A stretch of 64,000 bases of DNA, taken from NCBI RefSeq assembly GCF_012927345.1, contig NZ_JABBGJ010000009.1, positions 1 to 64,000 of the forward strand. Reading direction: 5' to 3'. The position numbers were made by a program, and so were the translations under genes. Shown piece after piece: positions 39,729-49,124 of this stretch (the first letter of the stretch is position 1; each line of letters opens with the position of its first letter). Under the pieces are notes generated by a model that saw only the letters and a program-made list of their open reading frames with translations, did no database searches and was not told the origin of the DNA. Source of the stretch: Paraburkholderia polaris (GTDB taxonomy: Bacteria > Pseudomonadota > Gammaproteobacteria > Burkholderiales > Burkholderiaceae).

Positions 39729-40355
39729 ATGTCACGCTCGATTCACCGATTGTTGTCCTCGGGCGCCGCGCTTGCGATGCTGCTCGCGTTCGGCGTGCTG
39801 GCTGCAGGCTGCGCCGGTAACCCCGCGGCAATCTCGGACATCCGCTACGACCTCGGGCCGCCGAATCCGGCGGCCTCGGCCGGCCCGCTGCCGGCGGTGA
39901 AGGTGCTCGATGTCAGCGCGCCCGACACGCTCGAGTCCGACAAGCTGATTTACCGGCTCAGCTACGCCGACGCGCAGCAGACAGCGTCGTATGCGAATAG
40001 CCACTGGACCATGGCGCCGTCGCAACTGCTGACTCAGCGTCTGCGCGGTGCGCTCAGTTCGCGTGGCACCGTGCTGACAGGCGCCGACGGCGTGCGCGCC
40101 CCAGTGCTGAAGGTCGATCTGAGCGAGTTCGAACAGGTCTTCGATAGCCAATCGGAAAGCCACGCCGCGGTCACCGCGCGCGCCACTTTGACGCAAGGCG
40201 GCAAGGTGATCGGCCAGCGCACTTTCATCGCGCGCGCGCCGTCCAGTTCGGCGGACGCCGCCGGCGGCGCACAGGCGCTCGCCGCGGCCAGTGACGATCT
40301 CGTCGCGCAGATCGGCGCATGGCTCGGCGTGCAGGCGCTGGTCGCCGCGCAATGA
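39729..40355 (+). CDS. ABC-type transport auxiliary lipoprotein (PqiC-like)
   Basis: A 208-residue lipoprotein. A signal peptide with lipobox LAAGC (about residues 25-29) leads to the ABC_trans_aux domain: YDLGPPNPAASAGPLPAVKVLDVSAPDTLESDKLIYRLSYADA, HWTMAPSQLLTQRLRGALSSRG, FDSQSESHAAVTARATL. Such proteins are partners of MCE transporters at the outer membrane. The ATG at 39729 is preferred over 39723 because AAGGA lies 8 bp upstream. Confidence 0.88.
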   Translation: MSRSIHRLLSSGAALAMLLAFGVLAAGCAGNPAAISDIRYDLGPPNPAASAGPLPAVKVLDVSAPDTLESDKLIYRLSYADAQQTASYANSHWTMAPSQLLTQRLRGALSSRGTVLTGADGVRAPVLKVDLSEFEQVFDSQSESHAAVTARATLTQGGKVIGQRTFIARAPSSSADAAGGAQALAAASDDLVAQIGAWLGVQALVAAQ

Positions 40356-40386
40356 CCGGCATGCAGCGCAAAGAACGGAGCGCTGC

Positions 40387-41544
40387 ATGAGCGTTAAACC
40401 CTGGCAGCGCCGTCCATCGGCGCTTGCCCGGCAGGCGCTGGGGCTGTACACGGCCCTGATAATCTACGGTTCGTGGTATCCGTTTTCCGGCTGGCGTTCG
40501 CTCGGTCTCGCTCCGTTTGCCTATCTGTCCGATCCCATGCCGCAGTACCTGACGGCGTTCGACGTCGTCATGAACGTGCTCGGCTATATGCCGTTCGGCG
40601 CGCTGGTGGTGCTCGCGGTGTATCCGCGCTGGCGCGGTACGCTGGCGGTCGCGTTGGCCTTCGTGCTCGGCGGATTGCTGTCGAGCGTGATGGAAGCGGT
40701 GCAAACCTATCTGCCGACGCGCGTTGCCTCCAACCTCGATCTGGCTGCCAATGCGCTCGGCGCACTGCTCGGCGCGGCGATCATGTCGCCGGCCACGGGC
40801 GCGTTGCTCGATCGCGGCTTGCTGCGGCGTTTGCGGCTTCTCTGGTTCGAGCGCGACACGGCGGCGCTCGCGTGTCTCGTCGCCTTGTGGCCGTTTGCGA
40901 CGATGTACCCGGCACCGCGCCTCTTCGGTCTCGGTAACTGGCCGCGCGAGCTTTGGCTGCGTTTCGATTCGACGACGCAAGATGCCTTGCTCGCATGGAC
41001 GCCAATGGCCTGGCACGTCGGCGCGTGGCCGGCGCTGGCTGCCGCCGGGCTGCCGGACGACGCCTGGGAAGCCGTCATCACCACGCTCAATCTGTTTGCC
41101 GCACTCGCACTGGCTTCGCTGCCGGTGCGCCGCCATGCGCCGCTCGTGCGCCTGTTGTTCGCGTTTATCGTCATGACCTTGTGCGTCAAGGCGGGCGCGA
41201 CCTTTCTGCAGTCGCAATCCGGCCTTGCGTTCGACTGGGCGACACCCGGCGCACTGGCGGGGCTTGTGTGCGGCACTGTCGCGGCACTACTGGCGCTGCG
41301 CTTGCGGCGCAGGTCGCGAGCGGCGCTCGCGGCCTGCGCGCTCACGGTGGCGCTGGTGTTCGTCAATCTGCTGCCGGTGAATCCGTATTTCGATGCCGTG
41401 CTGGCCGACTGGCGCCAGGGCCGGTATCTGCACTTCAATGGCCTCGCGCACTGGATCGCGTGGATCTGGCCGTATGCGGCGCTGGTGTGGCTCGCCTATC
41501 GCGTCGAACAGGTGTGGCTCAAGCGGCGCGTGAAGCGCGCATGA
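40387..41544 (+). CDS. VanZ-family membrane protein
   Basis: A 385-residue protein of about eight to nine membrane segments. The VanZ domain at the N terminus (YTALIIYGSWYPFSGWRSLG ... FDVVMNVLGYMPFGALV ... LSSVMEAVQTYLPTRVASNLDLAANALGALLGA) has the family's N-x-x-x-N and E residues. The C-terminal half adds further helices (AALLALRLRRRSRAALAACALTVALVFVNLLPVNPYF). Role unknown; other VanZ proteins act on cell-envelope stress. It follows the MCE genes by 31 bp and may be co-transcribed. Confidence 0.85.
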   Translation: MSVKPWQRRPSALARQALGLYTALIIYGSWYPFSGWRSLGLAPFAYLSDPMPQYLTAFDVVMNVLGYMPFGALVVLAVYPRWRGTLAVALAFVLGGLLSSVMEAVQTYLPTRVASNLDLAANALGALLGAAIMSPATGALLDRGLLRRLRLLWFERDTAALACLVALWPFATMYPAPRLFGLGNWPRELWLRFDSTTQDALLAWTPMAWHVGAWPALAAAGLPDDAWEAVITTLNLFAALALASLPVRRHAPLVRLLFAFIVMTLCVKAGATFLQSQSGLAFDWATPGALAGLVCGTVAALLALRLRRRSRAALAACALTVALVFVNLLPVNPYFDAVLADWRQGRYLHFNGLAHWIAWIWPYAALVWLAYRVEQVWLKRRVKRA

Positions 41545-41807
41545 AGCTGGGATGGCACTGGCCCGCAGCCCAACCATGCGTGACGCAAGGGCGACGCAGC
41601 CCGCAGCCTAACAAGTCGCACAGCGAACGCACTGAGTCGCGCAGCGCGCACGCCAGAATGCGCGCTGCAAACCAGACCGGGCCGCGAGCCGCCGTCCGTC
41701 CGCTGCTCAGCGACCGTCAGCCCCGCTCGTTATAATCGTCCGGACAACAGGCGCGCCGCGGCGCTTTCAGCGCCATCTCCACTCTTACAGTCTCGCCCCC
41801 GGACATC

Positions 41808-42131
41808 ATGGATTCCTTCTACAAGTACCACGTCTTCTTCTGTCTCAATCAACGCGATCCCGGCGCGGAGCGCCCGAGCTGCGCAAATTGCAACGCGCAG
41901 ACGATGCAGGAACACGCGAAAAAACGCGTGAAGCAACTCGGCCTTGCCGGCCCCGGCCAGGTGCGTATCAACAAGGCCGGCTGTCTCGAACGTTGCGAAC
42001 TCGGCCCGGCGCTCGTCGTTTATCCGGAAGGCGTCTGGTACACGTACGTCGACGAGAGCGATATCGATGAAATCGTCGATTCACACCTTGTGAACGGCAA
42101 GATCGTCGAGCGTCTGAAAATCGATCAATAA
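41808..42131 (+). CDS. 2Fe-2S thioredoxin-like ferredoxin
   Basis: A 107-residue thioredoxin-fold [2Fe-2S] ferredoxin. The candidate cluster cysteines are Cys12, Cys25 or Cys28, Cys59 and Cys63 (FFCLNQRDPGAERPSCANC and NKAGCLERCELGP). The C-terminal ALVVYPEGVWYTYVDESDIDEIVDSHL is typical. It is a soluble electron carrier of unknown partner. A hydrolase gene starts 8 bp after its stop, in the same orientation. Confidence 0.88.
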   Translation: MDSFYKYHVFFCLNQRDPGAERPSCANCNAQTMQEHAKKRVKQLGLAGPGQVRINKAGCLERCELGPALVVYPEGVWYTYVDESDIDEIVDSHLVNGKIVERLKIDQ

Positions 42132-42139
42132 GCCTCGCC

Positions 42140-42784
42140 ATGAATATCCATACGAAGAAGTATCTGATCGACGGTCCGGTCGGCAAGATCGAGGTCGCAC
42201 TGGATCTGCCCGACGACATGCGCGAGAACGGCGCCGCGCCGCGCGGCATCGCACTGGTCGCGCACCCCCATCCGCTGTTCGGCGGCACAATGGACAACAA
42301 GGTCGCGCAGACGCTCGCGCGCACGCTTGTGCAGTTGAACTACGTGACGTACCGCTCGAATTTCCGGGGTGTCGGCGAAACGCAAGGCGAGCATGACGCC
42401 GGCATCGGCGAGCGTGACGATCTTCGCGCCGTGCTCGACCACATGCGCGCGCAGGCAGGGCAGGGCGATCTGCCCCTCGTACTGGCGGGTTTTTCGTTCG
42501 GCACCTTCGTGCTGTCGCACGTGGCTGCGAAGCTGCGCGAAGAAGGTCAGGCGATCGAGCGGATCGTGTTCGTCGGCACCGCGGCAAGCCGTTGGGAAGT
42601 CGCACCGGTGCCGGAAAACACGCTCGTGATTCACGGCGAAACCGACGAGACAGTTCCCATTCAGTCAGTTTACGACTGGGCGCGGCCGCAGGAATTGCCG
42701 GTCGTCGTGATTCCGGGGGCAGAGCATTTTCTGCATCGCAAGCTGCATGTCCTGAAGCGGATCATCGTCGACGCGTGGCGCTAA
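42140..42784 (+). CDS. Alpha/beta hydrolase (small, cytosolic)
   Basis: A 214-residue alpha/beta hydrolase of the CocE/NonD-like small class. It has ALVAHPHPLFGGTMDNKV (oxyanion HPHP), YRSNFRGVGETQGEHDAGIGE, the nucleophile elbow GFSFGTF (Ser near residue 117), VIHGETDETVPIQSV and PGAEHFLHRKL with the catalytic His. Many betaproteobacteria keep this pair of ferredoxin and hydrolase together. Substrate unknown. Confidence 0.85.
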   Translation: MNIHTKKYLIDGPVGKIEVALDLPDDMRENGAAPRGIALVAHPHPLFGGTMDNKVAQTLARTLVQLNYVTYRSNFRGVGETQGEHDAGIGERDDLRAVLDHMRAQAGQGDLPLVLAGFSFGTFVLSHVAAKLREEGQAIERIVFVGTAASRWEVAPVPENTLVIHGETDETVPIQSVYDWARPQELPVVVIPGAEHFLHRKLHVLKRIIVDAWR

Positions 42785-43116
42785 GGGACATACGCGGGGC
42801 ACGCCGCGCGTGTTTTCCGGGGTACAGGTACGTGCAAACGCAAATTAATCGCCGCCCTTTGGTCAAAGATACCAGGATAGCGCGCGTATAATGAGCGCTC
42901 TTTTTTGGGCGCAGCATCGCCCACCCGGCAGTTCGCGCGACGCGTAGCTTCTTTCTCGCGCGCAGCGGTGCCGGATGCGAGGCGTGCTGCGCGAACCGAT
43001 CGCGTGGCCGGAAGTCCAATGGGCGCCGCGCCGTTTTTACGGCCTGACGCTCGCCGACCGGCTCCTCCAAACTATGCGCCCTGCGCGCGATGTATTTTTC
43101 CGCACGAATCGACCCT
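42785..43116. promoter_or_regulatory. Upstream region of dacC with a perfect -10 box
   Basis: 332 bp. TATAAT occurs at 42887-42892 with TCAAAG as the only candidate -35 at 18 bp, plus a GAGCGCTC palindrome followed by T6 at 42894-42907. A long leader (about 210 nt) would result. No RNA family is recognised in it. A weak hairpin with T-tract at 42793-42816 may end the hydrolase transcript. Confidence 0.45.
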
Positions 43117-44346
43117 ATGCGTTTCTCCATCTCCGGCCGCACGTCATTCCCGTCAGTTGCTTCTTTCGTTCCCCATACGCTTAGCCGTGCCGTGACCCTC
43201 GGCATCGTGCTGCCGGCAACGCTTGTTGCCAGCACGGCGTTCGCGCAAGTGCCGCCGCCCGCGGTGAACGCGCGTTCGTGGGTGCTCGTCGACGCCACCA
43301 GCAATCAAGTGCTCGCCTCGGGCAACGCCGACGAACGCGCCGAACCGGCCTCGCTGACCAAGCTGATGACCGCGTACCTCGTCTTCGAAGCACTGCAGAC
43401 GAAGAAGATCACGATGGACCAGACGATTGAGCCGAGCGAAGCGGTGCGCCGCGTGCGCACCGACGAATCGCGCATGTTCATCGAAGCGAACAAGCCGGTG
43501 ACTGTGCACGATCTGGTGTACGGCATGATCATCCAGTCGGGTAACGACGCGGCGATCGCGCTGGCCGAACTGGTGGGCGGTAGCGAAGCGCAGTTCGTCA
43601 ACATGATGAACACCGAAGCGCAGAAACTCGGCATGACGCACACGCATTTTGCTGACGTGAACGGTATGCCCGACCCGCAGCACTACACGACGGCGGGCGA
43701 CCTCGCGATTCTGTCGGCGCGTCTGATTCGTGACTTCCCCGACTACTACAACATCTTCTCGGTCAAGGAATTCACGTACAACAAGATCAAGCAGCCGAAC
43801 CGCAACCGTCTGCTCTGGATCGACCCGACGGTGGATGGTCTGAAGACCGGCCACACGCAAGCGGCTGGCTACTGCCTGATCGCCAGCGCGAAGCGTTCGC
43901 TGCCGGGCACGACCGACGGCTCGCGTCGTCTCGTCGCGGTGATGATGGGCGAGACCAAGGAACACGACCGCGTGCAGGACGCCCTGAAGATGCTGAACTA
44001 CGGCTACACCGCGTATGACACGGTGCGTCTGTACAAGGCGAATCAGGTGGTGGGCACGCCGCGCGTCTACAAGGGTGCGCAGGACACCGTGCAGATCGGC
44101 GTGAAGGGCGATCAGTACATCACCGTGCCGAAGGGCATGGGCGACAAGGTGAAGCCGCAGATCGAGCAGATCGATCCGCTGATCGCACCGATCGCCAACG
44201 GTCAGCAGGTCGGCACGGCGAAGCTCGTGGCCGATGGCAAGGTGCTGGCGCAATTCCCGATCGTCGCGCTGCAGGCCGTGCCGCAAGCCGGCGTGGTTGG
44301 CCGCGTGTGGGATTCGCTGATGCTGATGTTCAACAAGAAGAAATAA
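43117..44346 (+). CDS. dacC: D-alanyl-D-alanine carboxypeptidase (PBP5/6 type)
   Basis: A 409-residue low-molecular-weight penicillin-binding protein that removes terminal D-Ala from peptidoglycan stems. The signal peptide ends at ...STAFAQ (about residue 44). Active-site motifs are SLTK at 79-82, SGN at 141-143 and KTG at 243-245. The C-terminal PBP5_C beta domain and the amphipathic end (RVWDSLMLMFNKKK) anchor it to the inner membrane. The start at 43117 is the ATG nearest the signal peptide; a frame from 43090 adds nine residues. It is first of a dacC-dat-ybeD run. Confidence 0.93.
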   Translation: MRFSISGRTSFPSVASFVPHTLSRAVTLGIVLPATLVASTAFAQVPPPAVNARSWVLVDATSNQVLASGNADERAEPASLTKLMTAYLVFEALQTKKITMDQTIEPSEAVRRVRTDESRMFIEANKPVTVHDLVYGMIIQSGNDAAIALAELVGGSEAQFVNMMNTEAQKLGMTHTHFADVNGMPDPQHYTTAGDLAILSARLIRDFPDYYNIFSVKEFTYNKIKQPNRNRLLWIDPTVDGLKTGHTQAAGYCLIASAKRSLPGTTDGSRRLVAVMMGETKEHDRVQDALKMLNYGYTAYDTVRLYKANQVVGTPRVYKGAQDTVQIGVKGDQYITVPKGMGDKVKPQIEQIDPLIAPIANGQQVGTAKLVADGKVLAQFPIVALQAVPQAGVVGRVWDSLMLMFNKKK

Positions 44347-44359
44347 GAGCCTGATTGCG

Positions 44360-45316
44360 ATGACCGCTGTTTCCGATGTTTCGCTTGATCCGATCGTTTA
44401 TCTGAACGGCGAGCTGGTGCCCTTGTCCGAAGCGCGCGTGCCGGTTCTCGACCGCGGCTTTATTTTCGGCGACGGCATTTACGAAGTCGCGCCTTTGTAT
44501 CCGCATGCGAGCGGCCGTACGGCGTTCCGCTTCAGGCATCATCTGGCGCGCCTCGCGCGTTCGCTGGACAAGATCGGCATCGTCAATCCGTTCGACGACG
44601 CCGGCTGGCGCGAGCTGATCGAACGCGTGGTCGCGGCCAATGAGGCGGACGCGGGCCTGCGCGCCAATCAGGACGCGATTGCCTACGTTCAGATCACGCG
44701 GGGCGTCGCGAAGCGCGGCCACGCGTTCCCGGCCGGCATCCAGCCGACCGTGTTTGTGATGGTCACGCCGCTGAATCTGCCGGACGCTGCACAGCGCGCG
44801 CAGGGCGTGCGCTGCGTCACCGCTGAAGACCGTCGCTGGCTCAATTGCGACATCAAATCGGTGTCGCTGCTCGGCAATGTTCTGATGGCGCAGTACGCCG
44901 CCGAAAACGACGCGTTCGAGACGATCCAGTTTCGCGACGGCATGCTGACCGAAGGTTCGTCTTCGAATATCTGGATGGTGAAGGAGGGCGTGTTGTACGC
45001 GCCGCCGCGCAGCCACAAGATTCTCGAAGGGATTCGCTACAGTCTGATCGAAGAGCTGGCGAGCGAATGCGGCATCCGCTTCGAAGCGCGCGAGATCGCC
45101 GAAGCTGAGTTGCGTGCCGCTGACGAGATTCTGGTCAGTTCCGCCACCAAGGAAGTGCTGCCGGTCACGCAACTGGATGACCAGCCGGTTGGCGACGGCA
45201 AGCCGGGCGCGGTGTTTGCAGCGTTGTACGCGGCCTATCAGCGTGCCAAGGCCAAGGAAGCGCAAGAAGCGCAGCAAGGAGTAGAAAGTGAATCCCGCGA
45301 AAGAATCATTGCTTGA
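44360..45316 (+). CDS. dat: D-amino acid aminotransferase
   Basis: A 318-residue class IV PLP aminotransferase making D-Ala and D-Glu from 2-oxo acids. The fold signatures are LDRGFIFGDGIYEVAPLYPHASGR, the Schiff-base Lys166 in WLNCDIKSVSLLGNVL, and EGSSSNIWMV. Length and neighbours (dacC before, ybeD after) match many proteobacteria. It overlaps the GTG start of ybeD by 29 bp. It would supply D-amino acids for cell-wall synthesis. Confidence 0.92.
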   Translation: MTAVSDVSLDPIVYLNGELVPLSEARVPVLDRGFIFGDGIYEVAPLYPHASGRTAFRFRHHLARLARSLDKIGIVNPFDDAGWRELIERVVAANEADAGLRANQDAIAYVQITRGVAKRGHAFPAGIQPTVFVMVTPLNLPDAAQRAQGVRCVTAEDRRWLNCDIKSVSLLGNVLMAQYAAENDAFETIQFRDGMLTEGSSSNIWMVKEGVLYAPPRSHKILEGIRYSLIEELASECGIRFEAREIAEAELRAADEILVSSATKEVLPVTQLDDQPVGDGKPGAVFAALYAAYQRAKAKEAQEAQQGVESESRERIIA

Positions 45317-45557
45317 GTTTCCGTGCGACTTTCCCATCAAGATCATGGGCAAGTCGCATCCCGAGTTCGCCGAGACGATTGTCACGGTGGTTCGGCAGTT
45401 TGATAACGAAGTCGATCCGGCTCGCGTGGAAACGCGGCCGTCCAGCGGCGGCAATTACACCGGTTTGACGGTCACGGTGCGCGCCACCAGCCAGGCGCAA
45501 CTCGACGATATCTATCGCGCGCTCACCGGCCATCCGATGGTGAAGGTGGTGCTTTAA
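45288..45557 (+). CDS. ybeD: YbeD/DUF493 family protein
   Basis: An 89-residue protein of the DUF493 (UPF0250) ACT-like fold, opening SLLEFPCDFPIKIMGKSHPEF and ending HPMVKVVL. Start is GTG at 45288 with an AAGGAG RBS 7 bp before it, inside the dat gene. In E. coli ybeD lies between dacA and lipB and its job is uncertain, with a link to lipoate made on position only. Here a LysR/DUF2917 pair separates it from lipB. Confidence 0.93.
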   Translation: MNPAKESLLEFPCDFPIKIMGKSHPEFAETIVTVVRQFDNEVDPARVETRPSSGGNYTGLTVTVRATSQAQLDDIYRALTGHPMVKVVL

Positions 45558-45651
45558 AGCACTGTCCGAGCAGGTGCTGGCGCCGATTTGGCGTTGACTT
45601 TGACTTTGACTTTAGCGTCCGCACTGCGGGCTATGCCAGTGATGCCTCGCA

Positions 45652-46620
45652 TCAAGGCGTGACGCGCAATGCGTCTGCCGCGAGGCTCGCGCTTCCCGCA
45701 GGTCCCACCTCGCAAGCCCGCTCGAAAAGCTGTTTGAACCGTCCCACTTCTTCGAATACCCAAGCGCGGAACGCTCTGACGCGCGCGGTTTCGAGCATCT
45801 GCGGCGGGCAGATAAAGTAGTACTGCCACGGGCTCGGGCCATCCACATCGAATAGCCGCACAAGGCGGCCTGCTGCGATCTCGTGCATCGCCAGCGACCG
45901 GCGCGTGAGCGCGATCCCCTGGCCGTCGATGGCCGCCTGCAACAGATTCGACGAATCCTGATACAGCACGCCGCGCTTCGGTTCTTGCCAGTCGCTGAGG
46001 CCGGCGGCGTCGAACCACGGGCGCCAAAGTTCGTCGTCCGAGCGCAGCAGCGGGACTTTGGCCAGATCGGCTGGCGTTTGCGGCAGCTTGCCGCCGTTGA
46101 AATTCGGCGCGCAGGCCGGAAAGAAGATCTCCTCCAGCAGCAACTCGGCGTGCAGCCCCGAATATTTGCCGTAGCCGAAGCGGATCGCCACGTCGACGTC
46201 GTCGCGCGCGAAGTCCGTTAGCGCGTTGGTGGACAGCAGTTCGAGGTCCCACTGGGGATGCGCCTCGATAAAGCTGCCGATGCGCGGCGTCACCCAGCGC
46301 GCCGCAAACGAGGACAACATGGAAACGACAAGGCGCCGCTCGCGGTCGCCGGCGCGGACTTCGCGGGTGGCGTCGGCGAGCGCCATCAGCGCGGTGCGTA
46401 CGCGCGTGGCATAGCGGCGGCCCGTGTCCGTGAGCCGCACGCGCTTGCCGTCGCGGGCGAACAGCGTGATGCCTAACTCCGCCTCAAGCGCGCGAATCTG
46501 GTGACTGACGGCGCCGTGCGTGACGAACAGTTCGTCCGCGGCGCGCGAGAAGCTCTCGTGGCGGGCTGCGGCTTCGAACGCCCTGACGGCGTTCAACGAA
46601 GGTAATTGCCGGAGGTCCAT
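45652..46620 (-). CDS. LysR-type regulator, GcvA-like
   Basis: A 322-residue LysR regulator. The N-terminal winged helix (LPSLNAVRAFEAAARHESFSRAADELFVTHGAVSHQIRALE) is close to GcvA, followed by TRLFxR-type linker text (LGITLFARDGKRVRL). The two-lobe effector domain includes VDVAIRFGYGKYSGLHAELLLEEIFFPACAP. It is divergent from a DUF2917 gene and sits between ybeD and lipB. E. coli has a LysR gene (ybeF) between lipB and lipA. The start at MDLRQL (46620) excludes an upstream in-frame GTG. Confidence 0.9.
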   Translation of the reverse strand: MDLRQLPSLNAVRAFEAAARHESFSRAADELFVTHGAVSHQIRALEAELGITLFARDGKRVRLTDTGRRYATRVRTALMALADATREVRAGDRERRLVVSMLSSFAARWVTPRIGSFIEAHPQWDLELLSTNALTDFARDDVDVAIRFGYGKYSGLHAELLLEEIFFPACAPNFNGGKLPQTPADLAKVPLLRSDDELWRPWFDAAGLSDWQEPKRGVLYQDSSNLLQAAIDGQGIALTRRSLAMHEIAAGRLVRLFDVDGPSPWQYYFICPPQMLETARVRAFRAWVFEEVGRFKQLFERACEVGPAGSASLAADALRVTP

Positions 46621-46718
46621 CGCAATATTTCTCACATAGAGGTGAAAATAGATCGTTTTGCGTAAACCCTTGCTACGCCTACGATTGTAGCCATGAAACG
46701 AATTTTGGCGAGGGCATC

Positions 46719-47045
46719 ATGCGAGAAATTTCCTCTAGTATTGCTTTTGAAATCCGCAACGGCGAAACCATTCCTATGAAGGTAGCACGCAGCACCAAGC
46801 TGGTCGTGCACGGCGGCGCGGTATGGGTCACGCGCAGCGACGACACCGAAGACTACTGGCTGCAGCCCGGCCACACGCTGCGGCTGCGGCGCGGTGAACG
46901 GTTGTGGTTGAGCGCCGAAGGCAGCACGCATGCGAAGGTCGCGTTTTCGGTGCCGACGCGCTGCGATGAACGTGCGCTGAACTGGCTCGCGCGGGTCGGC
47001 GAACGGCTGGCGGCCCGCATGCGTGGGGGCTGGCGCACGGTGTGA
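46719..47045 (+). CDS. DUF2917 protein
   Basis: A 108-residue protein of DUF2917. The core AFEIRNGETIPMKVARSTKLVVHGGAVWVTRSDDTEDYWLQPGHTLRLRRGERLWLSAEG looks like a small cupin-like beta barrel. No catalytic residues are apparent. It is divergent from the LysR gene with a 98-bp gap, and proteins of this family are typically next to such regulators, so it is a likely target. Function unknown. Confidence 0.85.
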   Translation: MREISSSIAFEIRNGETIPMKVARSTKLVVHGGAVWVTRSDDTEDYWLQPGHTLRLRRGERLWLSAEGSTHAKVAFSVPTRCDERALNWLARVGERLAARMRGGWRTV

Positions 47046-47263
47046 GCCCGGGAGGGCACCGCAGTGCTGCGGAGGAAGGCAGTTGAACGGCGCGGGGCGT
47101 GAGCGGCGCTCCGGGCGGAACAGCGTCGGCATGGGAAGGACGCGCTGACCGGAGCGATGCTGCAACGAAACAACGCGCCGGTGTGAATCCGTAGCGACGC
47201 CGCGGCGCCTTGGCGAAGCCAGTTCCGGCGGCGATTGCCAGATTTCGGTAAACTGTGGGGATC

Positions 47264-47989
47264 ATGCGCGCCACCCCGGTTTCCCCGTCTCCCTTGCCCG
47301 CCACGGCGCCGCTTACGCTGCGCTGGCTTGGCAACGAACCTTACGAAGCCAGTTTCGAAGCGATGCGCGCGTTCACCGACGAGCGCACCGCCGATACACC
47401 CGACGAAATCTGGCTGGTCGAACACCCTCCCGTCTTTACGCTCGGCCAGGCCGGCGACCCGGCACATCTATTGGCCGCCGATAGCGGCATTCCGCTTGTC
47501 AAGGTCGACCGGGGCGGGCAGATCACGTATCACGGGCCCGGACAGGTGGTTGCCTACCTGCTGCTGGACCTGCGCCGACGCAAGCTGATGGTGCGCGAGA
47601 TGGTCACGCGGATCGAGCAGGCCGTGATCGACACCCTCGCGGCGTATAATCTCGCCGGAGAACGCAAGGCGGGTGCCCCTGGTATCTACGTGGCGCCCGG
47701 GCCGGACGCCGGGCTGCATGCCGGTGCCAAGATCGCCGCGCTGGGTCTGAAAATCCGCAACGGCTGCAGCTATCACGGTGCGAGCCTGAATGTGAACATG
47801 GATTTGCGGCCGTTTCTGGCTATCAACCCATGCGGCTACGCGGGGCTCGAAACAGTCGATATGGCAACGCTGGGCGTCGCCGCCGGCTGGGACGACGTGG
47901 CCCGTACCTTTGCAGCACGCCTCACCGCAAACCTCGACGGCAGTCCTGCGGCCGTCGCCCAACCGCAGGCCGGTGCTCTCACCGCCTGA
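47264..47989 (+). CDS. lipB: Octanoyl-[ACP]:protein N-octanoyltransferase
   Basis: A 241-residue transferase that moves octanoate from ACP to lipoyl domains. The family signature is [21 protein letters not shown] (residues 83-103). The active pair Lys156 (in [20 protein letters not shown]) and Cys168 is in place. The ATG at 47264 follows GTGGGGA. lipA starts 13 bp downstream, so the two form an operon for lipoate synthesis. Confidence 0.95.
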   Translation: MRATPVSPSPLPATAPLTLRWLGNEPYEASFEAMRAFTDERTADTPDEIWLVEHPPVFTLGQAGDPAHLLAADSGIPLVKVDRGGQITYHGPGQVVAYLLLDLRRRKLMVREMVTRIEQAVIDTLAAYNLAGERKAGAPGIYVAPGPDAGLHAGAKIAALGLKIRNGCSYHGASLNVNMDLRPFLAINPCGYAGLETVDMATLGVAAGWDDVARTFAARLTANLDGSPAAVAQPQAGALTA

Positions 47990-48002
47990 CTGGACCGAAC
48001 GA

Positions 48003-49010
48003 ATGACTGACGTTACCGCGAACCTAGCAGCTTCTCCCGCTCCTGATGCCGTGCCGGCTTCCGCCGCGGCCTACGACGCCACCGCGAAGCAGAAGGCGCA
48101 AGCCAAAACCGCCCGTATTCCGATCAAGATCGTCCCGATCGAAAAGCTGAAAAAACCGGACTGGATTCGCGTCAAAGCGGCCACCGGCAATTCGCGCTTC
48201 TACGAAATCAAGCAGATTCTGCGTGAGCACAACCTGCACACGGTGTGCGAAGAAGCGAGCTGCCCGAACATCGGCGAATGCTTCGGTAAGGGCACTGCGA
48301 CGTTCATGATCATGGGCGACAAGTGCACGCGCCGCTGCCCGTTCTGCGACGTCGGCCACGGCCGCCCCGATCCGCTCGACGTGGATGAGCCGGGCAACCT
48401 GGCGCGCACCATCGCTGCGCTGAAGCTGAAGTACGTGGTGATCACGAGCGTCGACCGTGACGATTTGCGCGACGGTGGCGCGGCTCACTTCGTAGAATGC
48501 ATCCGCCAGACGCGCGAGCTGTCGCCGGAAACGCGCATCGAGATTCTGACGCCGGATTTCCGCGGCCGTCTGGATCGCGCGCTCGGCATTCTGAACGCCG
48601 CACCGCCCGACGTGATGAACCACAACCTCGAAACGGTACCGCGTCTGTACAAGGAAGCGCGCCCCGGTTCGGACTACGCGCATTCGCTGAAGCTGCTGAA
48701 GGACTTCAAGGCTCTGCATCCGGACGTCGCGACCAAGTCCGGCCTGATGGTCGGCCTCGGCGAAACCGAAGAAGAAATTCTGCAAGTGATGCGCGATCTG
48801 CGCGAGCACGACGTGGACATGCTGACGATCGGCCAGTATCTGCAACCGTCGGAGCACCATCTGCCGGTACGCTCGTACGTGCATCCGGACACGTTCAAGA
48901 TGTACGAAGAAGAAGCGTACAAGATGGGCTTCACGCATGCGGCGGTGGGCGCGATGGTTCGCTCGAGCTACCACGCCGATCTGCAGGCGCATGGAGCGGG
49001 CGTGGTCTGA
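48003..49010 (+). CDS. lipA: Lipoyl synthase
   Basis: A 335-residue radical-SAM enzyme inserting two sulfurs into octanoyl domains. The auxiliary cluster is C-x4-C-x5-C at Cys82, 87 and 93 ([13 protein letters not shown]), and the radical-SAM cluster is C-x3-C-x2-C at Cys108, 112 and 115 ([14 protein letters not shown]). The C-terminal RSSYHAD stretch supplies the family's Ser ligand. A longer N terminus to 47910 would overlap lipB and is rejected. Confidence 0.97.
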   Translation: MTDVTANLAASPAPDAVPASAAAYDATAKQKAQAKTARIPIKIVPIEKLKKPDWIRVKAATGNSRFYEIKQILREHNLHTVCEEASCPNIGECFGKGTATFMIMGDKCTRRCPFCDVGHGRPDPLDVDEPGNLARTIAALKLKYVVITSVDRDDLRDGGAAHFVECIRQTRELSPETRIEILTPDFRGRLDRALGILNAAPPDVMNHNLETVPRLYKEARPGSDYAHSLKLLKDFKALHPDVATKSGLMVGLGETEEEILQVMRDLREHDVDMLTIGQYLQPSEHHLPVRSYVHPDTFKMYEEEAYKMGFTHAAVGAMVRSSYHADLQAHGAGVV

Positions 49011-49032
49011 ACGGTTGAGGCAACGTAGTTTA

Positions 49033-49071
49033 AAAAAACAAAGCCCGCACTTGTTGCGGGCTTTGTTTTTT
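49033..49071 (+). terminator. Strong intrinsic terminator after lipA
   Basis: AAAAAACAAAGCCCGCA pairs perfectly with TGCGGGCTTTGTTTTTT around a CTTGT loop, ending in a T-run. It can also act on the converging small gene. Confidence 0.95.
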
Positions 49072-49124
49072 GGGCAGACTGGTTTTGTCGCCCGGGTCAT
49101 GCATTGGTGGTCTACGTGCGCGCA

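Noticed and set aside
42894..43116. A possible 6S or other structured RNA downstream of TATAAT at 42887
   Set aside because: Checked for the 6S open bulge and closing stem; no convincing match. The stretch fits a long leader of dacC better.
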